Below, piece after piece: positions 47,835-56,207 of a stretch of DNA of 64,000 nt. Location of the stretch: contig JBCBGC010000012.1 in NCBI GenBank assembly GCA_038527215.1, positions 23,740 to 87,739 of the forward strand, in the 5' to 3' direction. The stretch comes from JAWPMV01 sp038527215 (lineage in GTDB: Bacteria; Bacteroidota; Bacteroidia; J057). The first letter of the stretch is position 1, and every line of letters starts with the position of its first letter. The notes beneath the pieces were generated by a model. The model did not search any database. It worked only from the letters and a program-made list of their open reading frames with translations, and had not been told where the DNA came from. The translations under genes were made by a program, and so were the position numbers.

Positions 47835-48665
47835 ATGAATATCTCACGCTTTGTTGTCCTATGGGTTTGCGGACTGGCGCTCCTGGCTGGCTGTAAAGAA
47901 GAAACGCTGGTCATCAGTCCGGAAGAAATGCTCATCCTCGGTCAAGGGGAAAGCATACAACTGCAAACCAACGTAGAGGCTAGCTTCCGACTCATTAACG
48001 ATCGAGGGGGCAGCATCAGTGCAGAAGGCTTGTTTACGGCAGGGGATAGCTCAGGAGTCTTCACCGTGGAAGCCACTAGTACGCGCAACGCGAACAACCA
48101 GGCCTCCATGCTGATCCGCGTCAGCAATCGGGCCGACATCATCAAGGATGTCCTGGACGGCGGGCATGTGATCTATATGCGCCATGCCATTGCGCGGGTG
48201 GGAAAAGATTTATTTGATGATGGGCCAGATGGTTGGCACCTAAGCTGTAATACGGATACGGCCCGCCAACTCAGTCCGGAGGGCATTGTTCAGGCGCAGG
48301 AATTGGGGGAAGTTTGGCGAGAACTGGGCTTACCGCTGGAGGATACGCTTTATACCAGTGAGTTTTGCCGGTGCATCCAAACCGTGGAATACCTGGCCTA
48401 TGATCAGCCCATGAAGACAGTGCCCGCGGTAACCTTCTGGGTGTACAATGAATTTGGGCGACATGACGATACCAAGGCCTTTATAGATCAGTTTCCGGTG
48501 ACGGACAAAAACCACCTGGTGGTTTCCCACTCATTCGGACCGGGCTCGGACTACCCACAAGTGGAACAAGGCTACACCGCTATCTTTACCGGGGGGCAAA
48601 GCGGACCTACGTTTCTGACTATCGTACGGGATGATGAATGGTTGGCCTTAAAAGCGCCGGAATAA
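47835..48665 (+). CDS. Histidine-phosphatase lipoprotein with N-terminal Ig-like domain
   Basis: A 276-residue protein with a lipobox (LLAGC, lipidated C20), an Ig/Big-like beta domain (about 25-100, ESIQLQTNVEASFRLINDRGGSISAEGLFTAG) and a C-terminal phosphoglycerate-mutase-like histidine phosphatase domain. The catalytic RHG motif reads RHA (VIYMRHAIARVG); the second Arg is in YTSEFCRCIQTVEYL and the second His in LVVSHSFGP. It is therefore a surface or periplasmic phosphatase; the substrate is unknown. The fusion of a Big-type domain with this phosphatase is unusual. Its stop is one base from the end of the convergent gene. Confidence 0.87.
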   Translation: MNISRFVVLWVCGLALLAGCKEETLVISPEEMLILGQGESIQLQTNVEASFRLINDRGGSISAEGLFTAGDSSGVFTVEATSTRNANNQASMLIRVSNRADIIKDVLDGGHVIYMRHAIARVGKDLFDDGPDGWHLSCNTDTARQLSPEGIVQAQELGEVWRELGLPLEDTLYTSEFCRCIQTVEYLAYDQPMKTVPAVTFWVYNEFGRHDDTKAFIDQFPVTDKNHLVVSHSFGPGSDYPQVEQGYTAIFTGGQSGPTFLTIVRDDEWLALKAPE

Positions 48666-48666
48666 C

Positions 48667-49836
48667 TTACTCACATCTTTCCAATTCCATGTCCTCATCA
48701 ATGATGAGAATGAACTGAAAATCCTGGCTAATGGTGGGGAAAAGATCCTCATTGCCTTCCAGCCGGCAAATGACGATTTCCTGACGCCGGTCGAAGCCGA
48801 TTTCGTCCATCACATTCCGGAAAAGCTCTTCTTCAGGGAACTTCTCATAAATACGACCTAAACGACGGAAGTATTTCGAAATAGTCAGGACTTGCTGATA
48901 GACGGGCGAGTAGCGCTCTTCGTTCAAGCGCTGGGCCAGGGTTTTGTAGCCCCAGTTAATGCCGGGGTTGAGTTCGGTATGGATGCCGCCAAACTGGGCG
49001 TAGAATCCGCCGGGATTGAATTTGCCCATCTTAAAGAGGAGGCGGAAGTTGTCGTACATGCGCTCTTCCCGCTTTTTCTGATCACCGTAGGCATATACAA
49101 ATTCACGGAGCAAAGGGGATTCAAACCCCTGCAGGGTATTCTCCAGAATCATTTCAAAAACCGGGAACTCGTCTCCCCAGTAGCGGCGATAGGCTCTTTT
49201 TCTTTCCTGGACCTCTTTATACCACTGCCGGAAAAAACGCTTCAGCTCTTTTTCCCGCTCTTCATATTCCATGACATACATCTCCATCAGTTCCCGAACC
49301 TTATCTCTGACGCCTGCGGTGAGGGGTTTGGCCGGAAGGATATGAAAAAGGCATTCAATCGCAAGGTGTCCCGATTTTTCATAATCAATGCCTACTACCC
49401 GGATGCGATTGGTTTCTGGTTGCTCCTGATTGTAAGCGTATAAGTCTTGAAAAAAACGGGCTTGATTGCGGGGACAGGTTGGTGGATCATATAAGGCGCG
49501 CATGAGGTAGAGGCTGTCGCCGGTTTCCAGAAAGCGATTGATCATCCAACCGTAGGCATATCCCCCTTCGACCACCAGGTTTCTAACGCCGGCCTGCTGA
49601 TGGAGATAGGGGAGAAAAAGCCCCTGCACCCGGGTATTTACTTTGAGCCAGTGCTCTTCCGCTGTAAAAATAAAGCGGTAATTGGGCACCACAGAATCCA
49701 GCATAGGGATAGAAAAATCCTCATCAGCCCGGGTGGTTTCAATGGCCTGCACCTGGCGAAGCATAAAATCATCCCGGTTTTGCCCTGAGGTACTCAGGGT
49801 CAATAAACAGATTAAGATTGCAAGATTAATCCTCAT
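48667..49836 (-). CDS. Erythromycin-esterase-like secreted protein, paralog A
   Basis: A 389-residue protein with a signal peptide (about 1-19). It resembles the erythromycin esterase/ChaN-like (EreA, TIKI-superfamily) fold: FIFTAEEHW (55-63) occupies the place of the usual GE-x-x-H motif, followed by VRNLVVEGGYAYG and IRVVGIDYE. It is a tandem paralog of the upstream gene (49861-51021); matching stretches include INR.LETGD, the GID motif, the aromatic Y.YWG region and AQFG.(I/L)HT. It probably hydrolyses an ester or other bond using the conserved Glu/His set, but no substrate is known and drug resistance should not be assumed. It is the second gene of a two-gene operon (24-nt gap). Confidence 0.75.
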   Translation of the reverse strand: MRINLAILICLLTLSTSGQNRDDFMLRQVQAIETTRADEDFSIPMLDSVVPNYRFIFTAEEHWLKVNTRVQGLFLPYLHQQAGVRNLVVEGGYAYGWMINRFLETGDSLYLMRALYDPPTCPRNQARFFQDLYAYNQEQPETNRIRVVGIDYEKSGHLAIECLFHILPAKPLTAGVRDKVRELMEMYVMEYEEREKELKRFFRQWYKEVQERKRAYRRYWGDEFPVFEMILENTLQGFESPLLREFVYAYGDQKKREERMYDNFRLLFKMGKFNPGGFYAQFGGIHTELNPGINWGYKTLAQRLNEERYSPVYQQVLTISKYFRRLGRIYEKFPEEELFRNVMDEIGFDRRQEIVICRLEGNEDLFPTISQDFQFILIIDEDMELERCE

Positions 49837-49860
49837 GATACTTCTGCCAGTGCTTTTGCT

Positions 49861-51021
49861 TTATTCACACCCCTGTTCCTCCAACTCGGGGTCGATGTAT
49901 AATATAAACTGAAAGGTTTGGCTCATTTCCGTGAACGGGCTGCCTTGTCCGATCATGCTTAGCAGCACCACATTTTCCTGGAAGGCCTCCCGGATAGAAC
50001 CGATCATTTCCAAAAAGTCATCCGACTCTCCCAGTCGGGCGTAGTTATCGTTCATGCGCTCAAAGTAGCGGGAGATGGTCAAAACCCGGTTTTCTACCGG
50101 AGAACTAGAGAAATAATTCAACCGATGGGCCAGGCTTGGAAACTCCCATAAGACAGACTGCTTGATATCGGTGTGCAGGGCGCCAAACTGAGCATAAAAT
50201 TTACCTTCCTGAAAATAGGGCTGTAGAACGAGAAAATTTTTGTACATGCGTTCCTCTCGCTTCTGCCAGCTTTTTGGAAAGATCGTCGCTTTGATCAAAC
50301 TAAAATTGAACCCTTCCAGGGTATTGGCCACAATCATTTCCAGGAGATCGAAATCCTTCCCCCAGTAAGATGCATACTGGCTTTTTTTCCGGGAAATATC
50401 CTTATCTAATTTCCTAAAATACCGACGCACTTCCCGCTCATCAAAATAAGGCGATTCATGGAGTTCCATGAGCCGGTCCATCATGCCTGCCAATCGGGCA
50501 GGCGGAGTAGCTTCCGGGCGGATCGCCAGGATACATTGTAGCACTAATTCGGGAGAGTGTTCCAGGTCGATGCCCGAAACGCGGATTTTGTCTGCCGGAG
50601 CTTTTCCCTTGTTGAACTGGAAGACTTTCCGAAACATCTCCATCTGATTATCCGGACAAACGGGCAAATCATTGACCACTTTACGCAACAGCCTTTTGTC
50701 TCCGGTCTCCAGGTAGCGATTGATCAGAAAACCATAACTATAGCCTCCTTCAAGAATGAGGTTACGGACCCCCGCTTTTTCGTAGAGGTATTTCAGGAAA
50801 GAAAACTGAATCTGGGAATTGATCGATTTCCAATGCTGCTCTGCGGTGAAGAAAAATTCATACTCTGCCACCACGGTATCCAGCGCACCAAAGCTGGTAA
50901 AGAGCGAATCGTCCTCCATATCGAGGGCCGCACTATTCTGTTCCCAGTAGGAAGTACCGGGTTCCTGGGCGGTAAGAAGACCGGCCCAGCAAAAAATCAC
51001 TGTCCACCAAAAGATTCGCAT
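49861..51021 (-). CDS. Erythromycin-esterase-like secreted protein, paralog B
   Basis: A 386-residue protein with a signal peptide (about 1-18), related along its whole length to the downstream gene. The candidate active-site motif is FFTAEQHW (57-64), with VRNLILEGGYSYG, IRVSGIDLE and YAQFGALHT in the same order as in paralog A. The pair arose by tandem duplication; enough divergence exists that they may act on different substrates or as a heteromer. The spacer upstream (51022-51200) holds only a short direct repeat (GCCAAAAAAT at 51060 and 51080). Confidence 0.75.
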   Translation of the reverse strand: MRIFWWTVIFCWAGLLTAQEPGTSYWEQNSAALDMEDDSLFTSFGALDTVVAEYEFFFTAEQHWKSINSQIQFSFLKYLYEKAGVRNLILEGGYSYGFLINRYLETGDKRLLRKVVNDLPVCPDNQMEMFRKVFQFNKGKAPADKIRVSGIDLEHSPELVLQCILAIRPEATPPARLAGMMDRLMELHESPYFDEREVRRYFRKLDKDISRKKSQYASYWGKDFDLLEMIVANTLEGFNFSLIKATIFPKSWQKREERMYKNFLVLQPYFQEGKFYAQFGALHTDIKQSVLWEFPSLAHRLNYFSSSPVENRVLTISRYFERMNDNYARLGESDDFLEMIGSIREAFQENVVLLSMIGQGSPFTEMSQTFQFILYIDPELEEQGCE

Positions 51022-51200
51022 GGTTGAATAAAGTTAGTATTTTGATCCGGGATTCTCTAGCCAAAAAATGGCGTTCCCTGCCAAAAAATTTAGGTTTTTT
51101 TTCGCATTTGGTCTTGCTTTTTCCAGCGCTTGGTACCGTCGGAAAATCCAGATACAGGTTGAGGATGGAAAAAGTAAACGAAGCTGCGGGCTAAGTTGTT

Positions 51201-52136
51201 TCAGGAAGGACCGTAAATGCTAAATACCGGCGCTCCCACTCCTTCCCGGGCGGCCCGGTACATGCCTGCCGTGTTGAAAGTAAGCGAAGTATGTCCCTGC
51301 GGATCCACCGCAATCACACCTCCTTCTCCTTTCAGTTCCTTCAACACCCGATGGATTACCTCATCACAGGCAGCTTGCAGGTCCATGCCTTTGTATTCCA
51401 TCAAACAAGAAATACGGTGCGCCACCACAGCACGGATAAACGGTTCTCCGTGTCCGGTACAGCAAACGGCACAGGTAGCGTTGTTGGCGTAGGTGCCGGC
51501 CCCGATGATGGGACTGTCCCCTACCCTGCCATAGCGCTTATTGGTCATGCCTCCGGTGGAAGTCGCTCCGGCTAGATTGCCTTCCCGGTCCAGACAGACT
51601 GCCCCCACCGTCGAAAAGTTGCGTTCTCCTTTATCTGCGTGGTCTAAAATGGTCTGATCAGAATCCTTTATCCGCTGCCATTGCTGAAAGCGTAGGTCAT
51701 CATGGAAATACTCCGGAGGAGCCTGTTCCAGCCCTTCTTTCCGGCCAAATTCTTCAGCGCCCTCTCCGATCATCATCACATAGGCGGAAGCCTCCATGAC
51801 CCGACGGGCCAGACTAATCGGATTTTTGACGCCTCTCACCCCTGCTACAGCCCCGGCCTCCAGGGTATCGCCCCGCATGATCGAGGCATCCAGCAGATGG
51901 GTACCGTCCCCTGCGTAGACGGCTCCCTTTCCAGCATTAAACAAAGGATTATTTTCCAGGCAACGGACCGTAGCTTCGGCCGCATCCAGGGCAGCCGCTC
52001 CTTTTTTCAACAGATCATCTCCCAGGGTTAAGGCTTCCTCCAGTCCGCTTAAATATTGTTGTTCTTTCTCGGGGGTCATGTATTTCCTGAGAATGGTTCC
52101 TGCCCCTCCGTGCAAGGCTATGGCGGTTTTACTCAT
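51201..52136 (-). CDS. Isoaspartyl peptidase/L-asparaginase (Ntn hydrolase)
   Basis: A 311-residue plant-type asparaginase/isoaspartyl aminopeptidase precursor. It begins IALHGGAGTI and has NPLFNAGKGAVY, HLLDASIMRGD and the autoprocessing site at STVGAVCLD, where the Thr becomes the nucleophile of the beta chain after cleavage. GNLAGATSTGGMTNKRYGRVGDSPIIGAGTYA provides the substrate-binding residues. No signal peptide is seen, so it is cytoplasmic. It cleaves beta-aspartyl peptides and asparagine. It is divergent from the NhaC transporter. Confidence 0.94.
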   Translation of the reverse strand: MSKTAIALHGGAGTILRKYMTPEKEQQYLSGLEEALTLGDDLLKKGAAALDAAEATVRCLENNPLFNAGKGAVYAGDGTHLLDASIMRGDTLEAGAVAGVRGVKNPISLARRVMEASAYVMMIGEGAEEFGRKEGLEQAPPEYFHDDLRFQQWQRIKDSDQTILDHADKGERNFSTVGAVCLDREGNLAGATSTGGMTNKRYGRVGDSPIIGAGTYANNATCAVCCTGHGEPFIRAVVAHRISCLMEYKGMDLQAACDEVIHRVLKELKGEGGVIAVDPQGHTSLTFNTAGMYRAAREGVGAPVFSIYGPS

Positions 52137-52193
52137 AACAGGGAAAATACGAATCTTTGACCTTTCGCGGGAATTTTTCCTAATTTAAAGCCT

Positions 52194-54230
52194 ATGTCAA
52201 AAGCTACCTTCTACCTACCTGTGATCCGGTATTCTATTCTCCGGGTGCTACTTTTCTCCCTCATCCTCTTTCCATCTATTCTCCCAGCCCAGGACTCCAC
52301 CGCAGTGGGAGATAGCCTTGAGGTATTGGGGCCTCCGGAGGTTCCCGCCTTTTCTGAGCAAAATCTTTCTTTTTCGTATCCAAAAATCCTGCGGGTAGGC
52401 AATAGCTATCCCATTGAGGTCGTAGTCTCAGAATCGCTCAGCTATCTACCGGAAATTGCCCTCGAGATTGATGGGACCCCACAAACGATTCAACTGGCGG
52501 GAGGGAAAGGCAGTTTTTCCTATACCCCGCAAGAAGGAGCTTCCACCCTGAGCATAGGAGCTGGGGAAGAATATGAAACCAAACTGGACCTGAATGTGGT
52601 CAAATTCCCGCCCTGGCTGGCTATTCTACCTCCGCTGTTTGCCATTGTGTTGGCGCTGATCTTTAAAGAAGTGATCGTCTCCCTTTTTCTCGGCATCCTG
52701 ATGGGAGCGGCGGTATTGGGATTTTATGCTAAAGGCACGGTGGCCGGCATCTTCAGCGGTTTTCTGACCACCATAGACTCTTATATCCTCTCCGCCCTGA
52801 CGGATAGCTCGCATATTTCGGTGATTCTCTTCTCCCTCCTCATCGGGGGAATGGTGGCCATCATTTCCCGCAACGGAGGCATGCAAGGCATCGTGGACAA
52901 AATATCCGGCATCGCCAAGACCGCCACCAGTGGGCAGTTTGCCACCTGGCTCATGGGCCTGGTCATCTTCTTCGATGACTATGCCAATACCCTGGTGGTG
53001 GGCAACACCATGCGCTCTATCACCGACAAGCTCCGCATCAGTCGGGAGAAGTTAGCCTATCTGGTGGATTCTACCGCTGCTCCTGTAGCAGCTTTAGCTT
53101 TCATTACCACCTGGATCGGGGCAGAACTGGGCTATATTGAAGATGGAACCAAACTCCTCTCCAATTTCCCCGAAGGACAAAGTGCCTATGGCATTTTCCT
53201 CAACTCTCTGGCCTATGCCTTTTATCCGATCATGAACCTGCTTTTCATGCTCATGATCATCTTCACCGGACGGGATTATGGTCCGATGTTGCGGGCAGAA
53301 ATGCGGGCTCGGCAGACGGGAAGAGTAAGCAAAAAAGTGGATACAGAGGATGCGGATGAAAGCATGAAACACTTCCAGCCGCTGGCGGGTATTACCCCTA
53401 AGGCCTATAATGCCTTGATTCCGGTGATTGTGTTGGTGGGAGGTGTATTGATTGGCTTGCTGTATACCGGTTGGAGTGCCGAAACCTGGGCCGATCCTGA
53501 ATCGGGCTTTTTCTCCAAATTATCTAAAGTAATCGGGGATTCGGATTCCTACGTAGCCTTGCTATGGGGCTCGCTAAGTGCCGTGGTGGTCGCAGCCCTG
53601 CTCACCCTCAGCCAACGCATGATGTCCCTCACCCGCGTCATGGACACCATGGTATATGGATTCAAAGCCATGTTTGGTGCTTTGGTCATCCTGGTGCTGG
53701 CCTGGGCCCTGCAAAAGGTAACCGAAGACATGCATACGGCAGGCTTCCTGACGGAGATGTTTGGCAACCAACTGGCGCCCGCCCTGGTTCCGGCCATTAC
53801 CTTCCTGCTCGGAGCCCTGGTCTCCTTTTCAACCGGTTCTTCCTGGGGCACCATGGCCATTCTCTATCCGCTGATGATTCCGCTTTGCTGGGAGGTTTCC
53901 CTCAATGCGGGCCTGACCCCTGATGCGGCCTTGCCGATTCTCTACAATACTGTGGCTTGTGTCCTGGCTGGTTCGGTTCTGGGAGATCACTGCTCACCAA
54001 TTTCAGATACCACCATTCTGAGTTCCCTGGCCTGCTCCTGCGATCACATTGATCACGTGCAGACTCAGTTGCCTTATGCTCTGACGGTCGGAACCGTAGC
54101 TACCCTGGTAGGGACCATTCCTTCCGCTTATGGCTTCCCGAGCTGGTTGAGTATTCCGATTGGATTAGGCCTGCTCTTCCTGGTGGTGCGCTTCCTGGGT
54201 AGTCCGGTGAAGATTGAGAAGCATGTGTGA
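52194..54230 (+). CDS. NhaC-family Na+/H+ antiporter with exported N-terminal extension
   Basis: A 678-residue transporter. The C-terminal 530 residues are an NhaC-type Na+/H+ antiporter with about 11-12 helices (FFDDYANTLVVGNTMR, DSTAAPVAALAFITTWIG, GSSWGTMAILYPLMIPL, LGDHCSPISDTTILSS are strongly typical). Before it lie a signal-like segment (about 12-32, ending ILPAQ) and a beta-rich periplasmic domain of about 100 residues (LSFSYPKILRVGNSYPIEVVVS, TIQLAGGKGSFSYTPQEGA). The domain could sense ions or bind the envelope. The gene ends 22 nt before a long palindrome shared with the convergent SSS gene. Confidence 0.93.
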   Translation: MSKATFYLPVIRYSILRVLLFSLILFPSILPAQDSTAVGDSLEVLGPPEVPAFSEQNLSFSYPKILRVGNSYPIEVVVSESLSYLPEIALEIDGTPQTIQLAGGKGSFSYTPQEGASTLSIGAGEEYETKLDLNVVKFPPWLAILPPLFAIVLALIFKEVIVSLFLGILMGAAVLGFYAKGTVAGIFSGFLTTIDSYILSALTDSSHISVILFSLLIGGMVAIISRNGGMQGIVDKISGIAKTATSGQFATWLMGLVIFFDDYANTLVVGNTMRSITDKLRISREKLAYLVDSTAAPVAALAFITTWIGAELGYIEDGTKLLSNFPEGQSAYGIFLNSLAYAFYPIMNLLFMLMIIFTGRDYGPMLRAEMRARQTGRVSKKVDTEDADESMKHFQPLAGITPKAYNALIPVIVLVGGVLIGLLYTGWSAETWADPESGFFSKLSKVIGDSDSYVALLWGSLSAVVVAALLTLSQRMMSLTRVMDTMVYGFKAMFGALVILVLAWALQKVTEDMHTAGFLTEMFGNQLAPALVPAITFLLGALVSFSTGSSWGTMAILYPLMIPLCWEVSLNAGLTPDAALPILYNTVACVLAGSVLGDHCSPISDTTILSSLACSCDHIDHVQTQLPYALTVGTVATLVGTIPSAYGFPSWLSIPIGLGLLFLVVRFLGSPVKIEKHV

Positions 54231-54252
54231 GTAAAAGCCACGAATAGGTAAA

Positions 54253-54316
54253 GCCACGAATGCACGAATTAAAGACGAATGTTCCCTTATTCGTCCCTAA
54301 TTCGTGCATTCGTGGC
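54253..54316. repeat. Long near-perfect palindrome between NhaC and SSS genes
   Basis: A 19-bp arm (GCCACGAATGCACGAATTA, 54253-54271) is matched by its exact reverse complement at 54298-54316. Inside it ACGAAT (54275-54280) pairs with ATTCGT (54289-54294) around 8 nt. ACGAAT itself is reiterated in each arm, and AAAGCCACGAAT also occurs at 54234-54245 and 54250-54261 (16-bp step). It looks like a REP/BIME-type intergenic repeat and may act as a bidirectional terminator. Confidence 0.8.
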
Positions 54317-54340
54317 CTATCTCTTTCCAATCCCTCCCCT

Positions 54341-56026
54341 TTATCCGGAGAAGGCAATCATCACATACGCAACGACCAATACCACCAGGACAGAGGCAAC
54401 CACATCCCGCATATTGTAACTGGCGCGGTTTTCTGCGATCATCTCCGGCGTGAGGGTTTCGCGGGTCAGTCCGGTCAGTTGATCTTCAGGTTGCGCAGGA
54501 CTCAACAAACTCACCACTACACAAATCATCACCATGGCCAGGAAGTACCAGGCCGCAAAGATCAGGAAGTTGGTATCGCCCAACGTATGCAGGAAACTAC
54601 CGTCGGTGTAATTGTCTTTATTGATTTCCAGGGTAATCCGGATGATGGCGATCACCAAGCCTGACAAGAGGGTGGCAATGGCGCCCCGGGCATTGATGCG
54701 CTTGAAGAAAATCCCCAGCAGGAAGACCGCCGTAATGGGCGGGGCGATATAGGCCTGCACGGATTGGAGGTATTCGTATAGCTCCCCGGAAATCTGCAAC
54801 ATGATGGGAATCCAGACGATGCCCAGGATCACTACGATAAAGGTGGCTACCCGTCCAGTCAGCAGCAATTCACGCTCGGGCGCCTCAGGCTTGAGCTTTT
54901 TGTAAATATCCACCGTAAAAAGGGTGGAGCAGGAATTAAAGACCGAGGCCAGAGAACTCATCAAGGCGGCTAGCAAACCAGCCGTAACCAGTCCCCGCAA
55001 ACCCGCGGGCAGAATCTGCACCATCAAAGTCGGGAAAGCCTGGTCAGCCGTTTCCCATTCCAGTTTGCCTTGCATCTTGAGGGCCAGGGCGACGACACCG
55101 GGAATGAGGAACAAAAAGACCGGCAGGAGCTTGAGGAAACCTCCCCAGATAGTGCCACGCCGTCCTTCCTGAATATTCTTAGCCGTCAGGACTCGCTGCA
55201 CGATATATTGGTCCGTACACCAATACCAGATTCCCACAATCGTACTGGTAAAAACCAGCCAGGGCCAGGGAAAATCGGCATCGGTAGCCGACCGCCACAT
55301 ATTCATGTATTCTATACCAACCGTCTCTTCCATGGCACTCCAACCGCCTACGGCATTCAAGCCAAAATAAGTCAGCGTACCTGCTCCGATCACCAGGACG
55401 ATACTTTGTAAAGCCTCCGTGTAGACCACAGCCCGCATCCCGCCCATTACGGTATAGATGCCGGTCAGGACTACCACGGTCAGGGCACTGATCCAGAAAG
55501 CGGGATTGGCCGAGTCAGCCAGGCCAAAGACTTCCAATATCCATTGCACCCCTCCCAGGGAAAGCAGCTGCTCCCCGATCAGGGTAGAGATGACAATGCC
55601 GCCCGCGTAGACCGTAACTGATACTTTGGTGAGGACATAGGCCAGCAGAGAAAAGATGGACAAAAACCAGCGAGCCCGGGCATCAAACCTTTTTTCCAAA
55701 AACTCCGGCATGGTAAAGACTCCGGCTCTCTGATAAAAGGGCAGAAAGACCCAGCCCAGCATCAAGACGATCCAGGCATGGAGCTCATAAATCAAGAGGG
55801 GGAATTTGTCCGAGGCGCCGCTCCCCGCCAAGCCGACCACATGCTCTGATCCGATGTTAGAGGCAAAGATGGAAGCACCTACTACAAACCAACCGATGTT
55901 CCGGCCAGCCAGGAAGTAATCCTCGGTATTGGTGGTTTTTTGGCGGATGACCCATACCGCGAGTCCAGCAATCACCAGGAAATAAATTCCGACGACTACC
56001 CAATCGAGGGTTTCTAATCCATTCAT
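54341..56026 (-). CDS. Sodium/solute symporter (SSS family, sugar-type)
   Basis: A 561-residue transporter with about 14 membrane helices of the LeuT-fold SSS family. It has DWVVVGIYFLVIAGLAVWV, a TEDYFLAGR motif in the first cytoplasmic loop, GASIFASNIGSEHVVGLAGSGA (typical of SGLT-like symporters) and the sodium-site region SSLASVFNSCSTLFTVDIYKK. It resembles the Na+/glucose or Na+/galactose symporters of marine Bacteroidota, but the substrate is not proven. It is convergent with NhaC, which would maintain the Na+ gradient it uses, although the two are not co-transcribed. Confidence 0.94.
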   Translation of the reverse strand: MNGLETLDWVVVGIYFLVIAGLAVWVIRQKTTNTEDYFLAGRNIGWFVVGASIFASNIGSEHVVGLAGSGASDKFPLLIYELHAWIVLMLGWVFLPFYQRAGVFTMPEFLEKRFDARARWFLSIFSLLAYVLTKVSVTVYAGGIVISTLIGEQLLSLGGVQWILEVFGLADSANPAFWISALTVVVLTGIYTVMGGMRAVVYTEALQSIVLVIGAGTLTYFGLNAVGGWSAMEETVGIEYMNMWRSATDADFPWPWLVFTSTIVGIWYWCTDQYIVQRVLTAKNIQEGRRGTIWGGFLKLLPVFLFLIPGVVALALKMQGKLEWETADQAFPTLMVQILPAGLRGLVTAGLLAALMSSLASVFNSCSTLFTVDIYKKLKPEAPERELLLTGRVATFIVVILGIVWIPIMLQISGELYEYLQSVQAYIAPPITAVFLLGIFFKRINARGAIATLLSGLVIAIIRITLEINKDNYTDGSFLHTLGDTNFLIFAAWYFLAMVMICVVVSLLSPAQPEDQLTGLTRETLTPEMIAENRASYNMRDVVASVLVVLVVAYVMIAFSG

Positions 56027-56055
56027 GTTTGAAGTGTGTAATAGTAGTTAACAAT

Positions 56056-56077
56056 AAAAAAAGGGGTTCTAAACCCC
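56056..56077 (-). terminator. Second terminator downstream of the beta-propeller pair
   Basis: GGGGTT-CTA-AACCCC (56063-56077) followed on the minus strand by T7. It lies between the propeller operon and the start of the SSS gene. Confidence 0.75.
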
Positions 56078-56111
56078 CGTAGTAGTTAGTTGCTTTTTTG
56101 TAGAATGGAAA

Positions 56112-56143
56112 GGCCTGTCAGGTTCCGAAGACCCGGACAGGCC
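56112..56143 (-). terminator. Hairpin downstream of the beta-propeller pair
   Basis: GGCCTGTC (56112-56119) pairs with GACAGGCC (56136-56143), with inner GGT/ACC pairing. A weaker hairpin (AACTGC-N6-GCAGTT, 56178-56195) precedes it. Together they follow the gene that ends at 56208. Confidence 0.7.
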
Positions 56144-56207
56144 CGATTGGGTGAATAAGGTAGGCCATTTTCAGGAAAACTGCCAATCTGCAGTTGTTTT
56201 TTCCTGC

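Noticed and set aside
48667..51021. Antibiotic (erythromycin) resistance genes
   Set aside because: The proteins only resemble the fold, carry signal peptides and have altered motifs (FTAE-x-HW); a resistance function is not supported.
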